Origin: Synechococcus sp. BIOS-U3-1
GTDB lineage: Bacteria; Cyanobacteriota; Cyanobacteriia; PCC-6307; Cyanobiaceae
DNA: 64,000 nucleotides
Assembly (NCBI RefSeq): GCF_014279975.1
Contig: NZ_CP047936.1
Coordinates: forward strand, 620,001 to 684,000
Direction of reading: 5' to 3'
Shown: positions 17,146 through 24,792 of the stretch, in pieces
Numbering within the stretch: position 1 is the stretch's first letter
How the letters are laid out: the number at the start of each line of letters is the position of its first letter
The notes under the pieces: model-generated
What the model saw: only the letters and a program-made list of their open reading frames with translations
Told to the model about the DNA's origin: nothing
The model's database searches: none
Position numbers and translations under genes: made by a program

Positions 17146-18393
17146 CTAGCTGTTCATTGCTGACAACATCCGAATCTGATCGATGAGTTGCGCGATGTCG
17201 TTCTCGCTGGTGCAGACGTGGGTACAGGCACGCAGGCAGATGGGATCTGCTAAGTCACGGATCCAAATCTGTTCTGCGCCTAGGGCTTTGACCACCTCAG
17301 ATGGTGTGGCTCCCGTTGCCTCAGAGTGCATCTGAAAACTCACGAGGCCAGCCGGCGGTGGGCCTTCAAGTAGCGGTGAGACCTCTGGAAGCGACTGCAG
17401 CTCTTTCCAGAGCTGTTCGCTCAGCGTGCGGATGTGCCTGAGTCGTTCGTCGTCTGAGCCCTCCTGTTCCAGCAGGTCAAGAGAGCAGCGCAGCCCAGCC
17501 ATCAACGGCACACAGCTGGTAGCCACCTCAAAACGACGGCTGTCGTGATGGAAGGGGTCTGGATCATCAGCCACAGCCCGCGTTTCATCTTGAAGGCTGC
17601 GCCAGCCGATCACGGTGGGATGAGCCTCAGTGAGCATCCGCTCTGAGATGGCTACCCCGCCGAGTCCTTCTGGACCGCAAACCCATTTGTGCCCGGTAAA
17701 GGCATAGATATCGGCCGCTTGTGCCGCCTTTGCAATGGGGATCTGGCCAACGCTCTGTGCAGCATCCACAAGGAGGTAAGGCTGTGCCGGGTGCTGTTGC
17801 AGTTGTGCTGCCACCGCTGTGATCGGCATCTGTTGCCCGGTGTTCCAGAGCAGATGCGACAACACCACCAGTCGGGTTCGGCTGGTGAGCTGTTGTTCGA
17901 TTGCCGCCAGTACGTCGTGATCGGTGCGGGCCTGCTGGTCGCGTCCGAGTCTGAGTTGCTTGACCGGCAGCGTATGGACCTGAAGCTGGCGGCGACGAGC
18001 CAGTTCGTGACAGGCCGCCACGACACCGGGGTGTTCACAGTCGCTAATCAAAATGTGGTCGCCATCGTGCAGGGGAAGGCCCCAGAGCGGCAGCACACAC
18101 CCCGTGGTCACGTTCTCGCTGAGGGCGAGCCGATGCGCTGGCACATTGCACAACCGGGCTAGACGGCCGCGAGTTTTACTCACTTCGGCGCTGATATAGG
18201 GCCAGATGTCCGTGGTGAAGGGGCCGAGCTCCTGGATTCGTTTCCAGCTGGTGGTAATGGCATCCAGCGAGGGTGTTGGCAGCGGCCCCTGCCCGCCGTA
18301 ATTGAAGTAGGTCTTGTTGGCCAGTGCGGGGCAGAGTTCTCTCAGCATTGGGGATCTAGACCTGGTCTCATGATCGCTCCTCAGCTCATGCAT
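17146..18393 (-). CDS. Class V aminotransferase, cysteine desulfurase-like
   Basis: PLP enzyme of the NifS/SufS/isopenicillin-N-epimerase class. ATG 18393 has AAGG about seven bases upstream; ATG 18348 (MLRELCPALANKTYFN) is the point where family similarity begins. Motifs are YFNYGGQGPLP at the N-terminus, ENVTTGCVLPLWG, VLSHLLWNTGQQMP, VDAAQSVGQIP and the PLP lysine in FTGHKWVCGPEGLGG. No obvious Cys loop of SufS is seen, so it may be a desulfurase-like enzyme of other specificity. It is divergent from the DUF4079 gene. Confidence 0.85.
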   Translation of the reverse strand: MHELRSDHETRSRSPMLRELCPALANKTYFNYGGQGPLPTPSLDAITTSWKRIQELGPFTTDIWPYISAEVSKTRGRLARLCNVPAHRLALSENVTTGCVLPLWGLPLHDGDHILISDCEHPGVVAACHELARRRQLQVHTLPVKQLRLGRDQQARTDHDVLAAIEQQLTSRTRLVVLSHLLWNTGQQMPITAVAAQLQQHPAQPYLLVDAAQSVGQIPIAKAAQAADIYAFTGHKWVCGPEGLGGVAISERMLTEAHPTVIGWRSLQDETRAVADDPDPFHHDSRRFEVATSCVPLMAGLRCSLDLLEQEGSDDERLRHIRTLSEQLWKELQSLPEVSPLLEGPPPAGLVSFQMHSEATGATPSEVVKALGAEQIWIRDLADPICLRACTHVCTSENDIAQLIDQIRMLSAMNS

Positions 18394-18549
18394 TGCTGCC
18401 TTGCCAGGCTGCTTCAGATGTGGTGGCGCTGAGCGTTGCACCAGGTGCCTTTAAGCGGGTCAGTTTCGACGTTCAAGGCTTGGTTTTGCTGCGGAATGTT
18501 CAGCCAAGCGATGGCTACGTTGCGTTTGTTCGTTGGCTTGGTATCACCG

Positions 18550-19269
18550 ATGGCCCTGGTGGACTGGCTCTGGATCCTCCACCCGGTTTTGGCGGTGGTG
18601 TTGATCTATCCCCTCACCGGGATCGTGATGCGACTGGCGATGCAGACACGATCTCGGCGATTGAAGACCGCAAAACCGCCTCCGACGGTGGGGCGGGACC
18701 ACAGTGATCTCGGGCGCTGGCTGGCCGTAGGTGTGGTTGTGCTGGTGATCGTTGCGCTCACCGTGGTCATCGCAACATCTGCACCGCTTGATCAGTTTCA
18801 AGGCGGCTTCCGTCGTGCTTGCACGCTGTTCTTGGTGCTGATCGGAACCCTGCTCAGTGTTGGGGCGCTGTGGATTGCGAAGGCGCCTGGTCTTCGGCTG
18901 GCGTTTGCTCTGATCACTTGGGCTGGCGTTCTTGGTTTGGGAGCTCAGCCGGAGGTTTGGCGTCTCTCCGATGACCCTTTCTCGCCAGCGTTCTGGCAAT
19001 CCCATTACTGGTCTGGTGTTGCGGTGGTGGGCCTCATGCTGTTTTCTCTTGGTGCCCGGCCGGAGATTTTGCGTGACCTCCGCCTGCGCCGCCTGCATGT
19101 CACCGCCAATGTGCTCGCCGCGCTGCTATTCGTGCTGCAGGGCATTACCGGCACCCGTGATCTGTTGGAGATTCCCTTGAGTTGGCAGAAGCCGACGATC
19201 TATGCCTGCAATGTCGAAGCCCGCAGCTGCCCGCCGTTGGCCCCGCTTTCTCCGGCTTCTCAGCCTTAG
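18550..19269 (+). CDS. DUF4079-family membrane protein
   Basis: About 239 residues from ATG 18550 (the frame extends upstream to 18436, but that part lacks family character). It starts LVDWLWILHPVLAVVLIYPLTG, a signature I associate with cyanobacterial DUF4079. About seven hydrophobic helices follow; the loop RRACTLFLVLIGTLL and late LRRLHVTANVLAALLFVLQG carry His/Arg that could be cofactor-related in this family, but this is not established. It ends 4 bp into the 3' end of the convergent binding-protein gene. Confidence 0.72.
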   Translation: MALVDWLWILHPVLAVVLIYPLTGIVMRLAMQTRSRRLKTAKPPPTVGRDHSDLGRWLAVGVVVLVIVALTVVIATSAPLDQFQGGFRRACTLFLVLIGTLLSVGALWIAKAPGLRLAFALITWAGVLGLGAQPEVWRLSDDPFSPAFWQSHYWSGVAVVGLMLFSLGARPEILRDLRLRRLHVTANVLAALLFVLQGITGTRDLLEIPLSWQKPTIYACNVEARSCPPLAPLSPASQP

Positions 19270-20516
19270 AGAGGGGTGTTGCTGCCATGCACGCAGTGTT
19301 GCCCGGCTGACTCCGGATGATCTGGATTCCAGGGTTTGGGTTCGATCACCCCGAAATCTTTCACCACTTGGAAGTTGCCAGTGTCATCAGCTTTGCCAAG
19401 CAGGGAGCGCTTGTTGAGGTGCTGGCTAGGGGTGATGGTTAGCAAGCCCTGTGGCGCTGAGTAACTGGTTCCGATCAGTTGCCGACGTACGTCTTTGGGA
19501 TTCGTACTGCCTGCTCGTTCTGCAGCGCGGGCCCAGAGATGGACCAGGCTGTAGCCGGCTTCAGCGGGGTCGTTGATGACGCGGTGATACCCATAGCGAC
19601 GACGAAAGCGCTGCGCGAATGTTCTGGAATGATCTCCAGCCAACGATTGGAAATAGCTCCAGCTGGCATAGGTTCCGGAGATTTTGTTCGTACCGATCGC
19701 CAGGGCCTCTTCCTCCGAAACAGACAGACTCAATACGGTCACACCGGTATCCACCGCTTCTGAGCCAATGATGGCCTCGCGGTAGAGCTGTTCAAAGAAG
19801 GCGAGGTTGCTATCGCCGTTCAGGGTGTTGATGACAACAATCGGACCGCTTGCATTGGCCTGCTGAATGCTTTCAACCAGTGGGTCGACATCTGCACTGC
19901 CGAGTGGGAGGTAGTGCTCATCCAGTACTGTGCCACCCGCCCGTTGTACCTGGGTGCGCATGATGCGATTGGCGGTACGGGGGTAGATGTAGTCCGAGCC
20001 GATCAGCAGGATGCGTTTGCTGCGGTTCGCCAGCATCCAGTTCAAGGCGGGTTCCGATTGTTGATTGGGAACCGAACCGCCATACACCACGAAAGGGGAG
20101 CACTCCTGGCCTTCGTATTGCACCGGATAGAACAGCAGTGCATCACGTTCTTCCAGGGCTGGCAGCATTGCCTTGCGACTGGTCGATGTCCAGCCTCCGA
20201 AGATGGCCACCACCTTTTCGTGATCGAGCAATTGTTCGGTCCGACGAGCGAAGGTGTCCGGATCGGACATGCCGTCCTCCTCGACTGGTTGAATCAAGAC
20301 CCGCTTGCCCTTCAGCATCAGTCCGCCGCCGGCATTGAGTTCCTCGATCGCTAGTCGTTCGGCTTCGGCAACGGTGTTTTCAGACAATGCCATCGTTCCA
20401 CTTCGGGAATGCAGCAGGCCTACGCGCACCACGTTGATGTCGCTTTTTGAAGCGCTTCTGCCGCAACTGCTGAGTAGCAGGGTGGCCAGCAGGCCGATGA
20501 GCACCTTGTGGTTCAT
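19266..20516 (-). CDS. Urea/short-chain amide-type periplasmic binding lipoprotein (UrtA/AmiC-like)
   Basis: 416 residues. Lipoprotein signal with lipobox LSSC (Cys18), so membrane-anchored in the periplasm. Family features of the urea/amide branch of type I binding proteins: VGLLHSRSGTMALSE near residue 33, ELNAGGGLMLKGK, GGWTSTSRKAMLP and LLFYPVQYEGQECS. No urt permease or ATPase gene is nearby. Its ATG overlaps the stop of the upstream pentameric channel gene (ATGA, 20513-20516), so the two are translationally coupled. It most likely senses urea, an amide or a related small molecule for the channel; the ligand is inferred only from the family. Confidence 0.88.
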   Translation of the reverse strand: MNHKVLIGLLATLLLSSCGRSASKSDINVVRVGLLHSRSGTMALSENTVAEAERLAIEELNAGGGLMLKGKRVLIQPVEEDGMSDPDTFARRTEQLLDHEKVVAIFGGWTSTSRKAMLPALEERDALLFYPVQYEGQECSPFVVYGGSVPNQQSEPALNWMLANRSKRILLIGSDYIYPRTANRIMRTQVQRAGGTVLDEHYLPLGSADVDPLVESIQQANASGPIVVINTLNGDSNLAFFEQLYREAIIGSEAVDTGVTVLSLSVSEEEALAIGTNKISGTYASWSYFQSLAGDHSRTFAQRFRRRYGYHRVINDPAEAGYSLVHLWARAAERAGSTNPKDVRRQLIGTSYSAPQGLLTITPSQHLNKRSLLGKADDTGNFQVVKDFGVIEPKPWNPDHPESAGQHCVHGSNTPL

Positions 20517-21652
20517 CGACTTCCCCAGCTGATCAAGGCGGTCAGCACCAAGGCTGAGGCCGAGATGATCTGAAAGCGCATGTCAGCTCGATTGATCTTG
20601 AGCATGGTGTTCAGTTTCTGATCATCTGCAGCGGCTGCGTAGGTGTTGTATCCCCACGTGAACAGACCAAAAAGGGCCATCGCGATCAGATAACTGGCAG
20701 TGAACAGATCGTCGAGGAAGGTGGTGTAAGGCAGTTTCGGCAGCGAGGAGTGATACGACTGCTGGAGAAAGATCAGTGTGAGTAGTGCCGTGGATGGGAC
20801 GGCCAGTCGCACATCGGAGAGTGTTCCCTCAACAGAAGGAGCCATCAACACAATTGAGTTGATGATCATCAGCGGGATGACCCAATTCACGATTCCAGGC
20901 CAGAGATTCGATTGGTAGACCACTTCCAGGCGTACCTGGCTGATGTGCGGCCGATACCAGGTGCCCCGACGGTTGCTTGTGCGTCGCAGATAGGGCGTGA
21001 AGCTGGCACTTTCGAGTTGATAGCCGCTCAGGGAACCCAGCTCCCCAACAAGGTTGTCGTCACTCGGTTCGGGCAGCAAACGCAGGTCGGCGTATTTCTG
21101 CGATGTCCACAGTGGTTTGAGCTCCACGATCACCGGCAGCCGCAACATGTCGAACGGATCTCGGCGGAAGTCGACTTCATCGTCGTAGAAGCGGCTTGAA
21201 AAGTGGTAGTGCTGCTGGCGCCTGCCTCCGGAAAGCTCCCGTGGTCTTTCCGTGGAGGGTTCAAAGGTTGAGTCCCACGTTTCGATGCGGTTGGCGAGTG
21301 TGATCAGCTCGGCAGGATCCTCGCCATGTTTTTGCAGCAGTGCTTCCACTTCGGGCAGCCATTCCAGCCAAAGTTCACCATCGGCGGTGAACGTGCGTGA
21401 GTTCAGATTCAGCTCATAGATCTTGTCGAGATGGATGCCGGCGTAGATGAACGGATGCTTTTGCACCAGAGCTTCCGAGATGCGCACCTCTTGAAGTCCT
21501 GAAGGACCCTCCATCACTTCCGTGATGGAGTCCTGGTCAAGGACCTTGCTTGGACTTTGCCCGACCAGCTGGCGTCCGCCCAGAATCAGAGTGATCGTGA
21601 GCGCCGCCATCAGCAACAACACGATTGGACGTGGACGGGGAAGCCTCCGCAT
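20513..21652 (-). CDS. Pentameric ligand-gated ion channel (prokaryotic Cys-loop/Pro-loop family)
   Basis: 379 residues from ATG 21652. N-terminal membrane/signal segment about residues 10-28. Beta-rich extracellular domain about 55-250 with IHLDKIYELNLNSRTFTADG and LWLEWLPE, then the Pro-loop motif DFRRDPFD (about 161-168), matching the YPFD-type loop of the family. M1 about 251-271 has the conserved IP; M2 about 280-302 (VRLAVPSTALLTLIFLQQ) has a Leu at the usual gate position; then LPKLPYTTFLD and M3; M4 is about 361-377. Aligned by eye with the GLIC pore, an Asp sits just before M2, hinting at cation selectivity. It is coupled by a 4-base overlap to a urea-type binding lipoprotein. Confidence 0.88.
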   Translation of the reverse strand: MRRLPRPRPIVLLLMAALTITLILGGRQLVGQSPSKVLDQDSITEVMEGPSGLQEVRISEALVQKHPFIYAGIHLDKIYELNLNSRTFTADGELWLEWLPEVEALLQKHGEDPAELITLANRIETWDSTFEPSTERPRELSGGRRQQHYHFSSRFYDDEVDFRRDPFDMLRLPVIVELKPLWTSQKYADLRLLPEPSDDNLVGELGSLSGYQLESASFTPYLRRTSNRRGTWYRPHISQVRLEVVYQSNLWPGIVNWVIPLMIINSIVLMAPSVEGTLSDVRLAVPSTALLTLIFLQQSYHSSLPKLPYTTFLDDLFTASYLIAMALFGLFTWGYNTYAAAADDQKLNTMLKINRADMRFQIISASALVLTALISWGSR

Positions 21653-21726
21653 CAACTGTTGTTCAGACCGTCACTGATGTCTTCAGGATGGCTTCGCGCG
21701 TTGAACCTGTCAGTGGCTGGACTGAA

Positions 21727-21972
21727 TCAGAGAACCTGAACCACTTCACTCACTTCGGGGATCGACTCGCGCATTTTGCGTTCGATGCCCATTTTCAGAG
21801 TCATGGTGCTGCTGGGGCAGCTGCCGCAGGCACCTTGCAGTCGCACCTTGACCACGGGTCCATCGATCTCCACCACTTCCACGTTGCCTCCGTCGGCCAT
21901 CAGGAATGGGCGCAGCTCATCCAGCACCTTTTCCACGTTTTCAGTGGTGAGCGGCAACGTTTCGGTGCTCAT
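21727..21972 (-). CDS. nfu: NifU-like Fe-S scaffold protein (Nfu)
   Basis: 81 residues, the compact cyanobacterial Nfu form with only the C-terminal NifU domain. Core motif GACGSCPSS holds the CxxC that binds a transferable Fe-S cluster. The preceding [15 protein letters not shown] is typical. In cyanobacteria it supplies clusters to photosystem I and other proteins. ATG 21972. The channel gene lies 74 bp downstream on the same strand, probably a separate unit; mqo is divergent, starting 91 bp away. Confidence 0.95.
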   Translation of the reverse strand: MSTETLPLTTENVEKVLDELRPFLMADGGNVEVVEIDGPVVKVRLQGACGSCPSSTMTLKMGIERKMRESIPEVSEVVQVL

Positions 21973-22063
21973 GGCCGGATGGGGGGTAAGTGCTTCTTTC
22001 CAGCGTAGGCAGGCACGTGTCCGGATTGATTCATACCCTTGAGAAGCAGGATCACCCGATGCG

Positions 22064-23545
22064 ATGGATCGTTACGACGCCGTGCTGGTGGGTGCGGGAA
22101 TGATGAGTTCAACCCTGGCTTCATTGCTGCATGCTCTTGACCCTGAGATGCGCTTGCTGATGGTTGAGCGTCTCGAGGCACCTGCTCTGGAGAGCAGTGC
22201 CGCGGTCAACAATGCCGGCACCGGCCATGCCGCGAATTGTGAGCTCAATTACACCCCTCAGCAGGCCGATGGAACAGTGTCCACCGATAAAGCCCTGGGG
22301 ATCAATGCAGCGTTCGAGCGAAGTCTCGAGTTCTGGGCATCCCTCACAGAACGGGGAATTCTGAATCCAGACAGCTTCCTTCACTTGGTGCCCCATCTCA
22401 GTTTTGTCTGGGGACAGGAGGACGTGGCGTTTCTTCAACAGCGGCATCGTCAGTTGAGTGCCCTGCCGGCCTTCGCAGCCATGCACTGGAGCACAGATGC
22501 CGGGCAGATCGGCAACTGGATGCCTTTGGTGATGGAAGGGCGTCGTGCTGGTCAACCGATTGCCGCTACCCGTATCGAGCGTGGGCTCGATCTTGATTTC
22601 GGGGCCCTGACCAGGGCATTGCTGCTGCCGTTGCAGACAGCGGGTGCTCTGCAGGTGGTGTACGGCACGTCAGTGCAGGGACTCAAACGACCGCTGACGG
22701 AGTCGATGACCCGCTGTGACTGGCAGCTTGAGCTGCGCGGTCCGTCGGGCCGACGCAAGGTGCAGGCTCCATTTGTGTTTCTCGGTGCTGGTGGTGGTGC
22801 TCTTCCATTGCTGCAGAGCAGTGGTATCCCTGAGGCAGCCGACTATGCCGGCTTCCCCGTGAGCGGCCAGTGGCTGGTGTGCGGCGAGCCTGCACTGGTG
22901 GAGCGGCACCACGCCAAGGTGTATGGCAAAGCGAAGGTGGGAGCACCGCCGATGTCGGTGCCCCATCTGGATACGCGCTGGATTGACGGCAAGCGGTCGC
23001 TGTTATTTGGTCCCTACGCCGGATTCAGCAGCAAATTTCTCAAGACCGGCTCGCTGTTGGATCTGCCGCTTTCGGTGCGTCCTGCCAACCTGTTGCCGAT
23101 GCTGCAGGTGGGAGTCCACAACCTGCCTCTGGTGAAGTACCTGATCAATCAACTGCGCCAGAGCGAAGCCGATCGGATGGATGCAGTGCGAGCCTTTCTG
23201 CCGGAGGCCAATGCGGAGCACTGGAGTCTGTCGGTGGCCGGTCAGCGCGTGCAGATCATCAAACGCACACCTGATGGCGGTCGCCTGCAGATGGGCACAG
23301 AAGTGGTCAGTGCAGCAGATGGATCCCTTGCCGCGCTGCTTGGTGCTTCCCCTGGGGCCAGCACGTCCGTGCAGATCATGGTGGAGGTGCTGGAGCGTTG
23401 CTTTGCCTCAAAGCTGGCCACGCAGGCCTGGCAAGAGCGACTGCAGCAGCTAATTCCCAGCTACCGGCGAGATCTCAACAGCGATGCCGAGCTATTGATG
23501 CGCACCCGAGAGCGCACTGATGCGCTGCTGGGTCTAAGCGTCTGA
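22064..23545 (+). CDS. mqo: Malate:quinone oxidoreductase
   Basis: FAD-dependent membrane-associated enzyme oxidising malate to oxaloacetate and reducing quinone. 493 residues, normal length. N-terminal dinucleotide motif [15 protein letters not shown], then [22 protein letters not shown] and [15 protein letters not shown]. It feeds electrons from malate into the thylakoid or plasma-membrane quinone pool. The last 12 bases overlap the convergent TVP38-type gene. Confidence 0.96.
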   Translation: MDRYDAVLVGAGMMSSTLASLLHALDPEMRLLMVERLEAPALESSAAVNNAGTGHAANCELNYTPQQADGTVSTDKALGINAAFERSLEFWASLTERGILNPDSFLHLVPHLSFVWGQEDVAFLQQRHRQLSALPAFAAMHWSTDAGQIGNWMPLVMEGRRAGQPIAATRIERGLDLDFGALTRALLLPLQTAGALQVVYGTSVQGLKRPLTESMTRCDWQLELRGPSGRRKVQAPFVFLGAGGGALPLLQSSGIPEAADYAGFPVSGQWLVCGEPALVERHHAKVYGKAKVGAPPMSVPHLDTRWIDGKRSLLFGPYAGFSSKFLKTGSLLDLPLSVRPANLLPMLQVGVHNLPLVKYLINQLRQSEADRMDAVRAFLPEANAEHWSLSVAGQRVQIIKRTPDGGRLQMGTEVVSAADGSLAALLGASPGASTSVQIMVEVLERCFASKLATQAWQERLQQLIPSYRRDLNSDAELLMRTRERTDALLGLSV

Positions 23546-24187
23546 ACCTGTTGGCTTGCGCATGCGTTTCTGGATCACTCCCGCCACAATCGCCAAGGCG
23601 AACATGCCGAAAACAGCTCCGATCAGCAAGAGTTTGCCGCCGCTGAAAATCCCAGCGCCCAGGGCCACGATCGGTGCACTGCTGAGCAACACACTCACCA
23701 GCAACGGCAGCGCGAACGCCCGCCAGGGGATGCCTCCGAGGCCAGCGGCATAGCTCACGAAATCAAACAGGCCCGTCATCAGCAGCCCGGTGAGCAGAAA
23801 CGGATTGCCCTCCAGTTGATTTTTACTGAAGCGTTCAATGGTGGTCATCGCTCCTTCTCCCACCAGTTTCTGGATTGGGCCGCGCCCATAGTTGCTGGCC
23901 AGCAGGAAGGCGGCCTGGCAGAAGATCAGATCGCACACCACGATTGTGATGAAGCCAGTCTGGAAGCCCAGCAGCGCTCCGGCCAGGAGTGAGTAAGCCG
24001 TGCTGGGTAGTGCTGGCAGGATGATGCTCACGCCGCGCAGGAACAGGATCCCTAAGGGGGCCCAGAACCCCAAGCGCTCCACCTGCGCTCGGATCGGCTC
24101 AAGACCGTGCACGTTGATGAGGTGAAACAGCACGGCGAGTCCGGCAATCACAGCTGCAATCAGCAGGAATCGGCGAAAGCGCGGCAC
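23534..24187 (-). CDS. TVP38/TMEM64 (DedA-related) membrane protein
   Basis: 217 residues, GTG start at 24187, about six hydrophobic segments. The family signature is the pair [16 protein letters not shown] and [22 protein letters not shown]. Homologues are VTT-domain proteins implicated in lipid handling or small-molecule transport; the substrate is not predictable. It is convergent with mqo (12-bp overlap). Confidence 0.88.
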   Translation of the reverse strand: MPRFRRFLLIAAVIAGLAVLFHLINVHGLEPIRAQVERLGFWAPLGILFLRGVSIILPALPSTAYSLLAGALLGFQTGFITIVVCDLIFCQAAFLLASNYGRGPIQKLVGEGAMTTIERFSKNQLEGNPFLLTGLLMTGLFDFVSYAAGLGGIPWRAFALPLLVSVLLSSAPIVALGAGIFSGGKLLLIGAVFGMFALAIVAGVIQKRMRKPTGSDA

Positions 24188-24334
24188 AGGTGGGGAGGTT
24201 CAGCGTGCTGATGACCTTCCCATATCAATGTCATCTCACGCGACTACTGGTATCACTTGATATGAGCGCTTCCTGTTGATCCGCGGTCCTGATGCAGCCG
24301 CTACCGCTGCAGCGTTGATTGAGTTTTGGCCCAA

Positions 24335-24670
24335 CTATGGGTGCCCGGTGGTGCTGCTGAGATTCACTGTGATGACGCCGGCTGTAATGAGGGCCATACC
24401 AATAAGTTGCCCATGGGTTGGCACTTGGTGGTATAGCAGCAGGCCGATTAGCACGATCGCCACGATGCCGATGCCACTCCAGAGGGCATAGGTGAGGCCC
24501 ATCGGGAGCACCTGCACCACCCGTGACATCAACGTCATCGAAATCGCATAAGCAGACAGCACAATCAACGTGGGGCCAGGTCTGCTGAACCCTTGCGAGA
24601 GCTTGAGGCACGAAGTGCCGATCACTTCTGCACCAATCGCCAGCAACAGTAAAAACCAGGGCGAATTCAT
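24335..24670 (-). CDS. Small multidrug resistance (SMR) family transporter
   Basis: 111 residues, four helices. The essential membrane-embedded glutamate is E15 in AIGAEVIGTSCLK, and the family WSGIGIV loop in helix 3 is present. It acts as a dimer exchanging protons for cationic compounds or guanidinium; EmrE-type and SugE/Gdx-type cannot be separated with confidence by eye. Single gene, ATG 24670, divergent from the sulfatase gene. Confidence 0.93.
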   Translation of the reverse strand: MNSPWFLLLLAIGAEVIGTSCLKLSQGFSRPGPTLIVLSAYAISMTLMSRVVQVLPMGLTYALWSGIGIVAIVLIGLLLYHQVPTHGQLIGMALITAGVITVNLSSTTGHP

Positions 24671-24792
24671 CCGTTGACAAACCAGAGGGTTAATCCATTC
24701 AACAAAACGTTGGTTTGTTCAGGCTTGGATTGACAGTATTCAACTCATGTCTACGGTTTGGTAGTCGATTTGGCATTGTTGCCTCTGCTGTG

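Noticed and set aside
19266-20516. Part of a urea ABC transporter operon (urtABCDE)
   Set aside because: The binding protein resembles UrtA, but no permease or ATPase gene lies on either side; its coupled neighbour is a channel.
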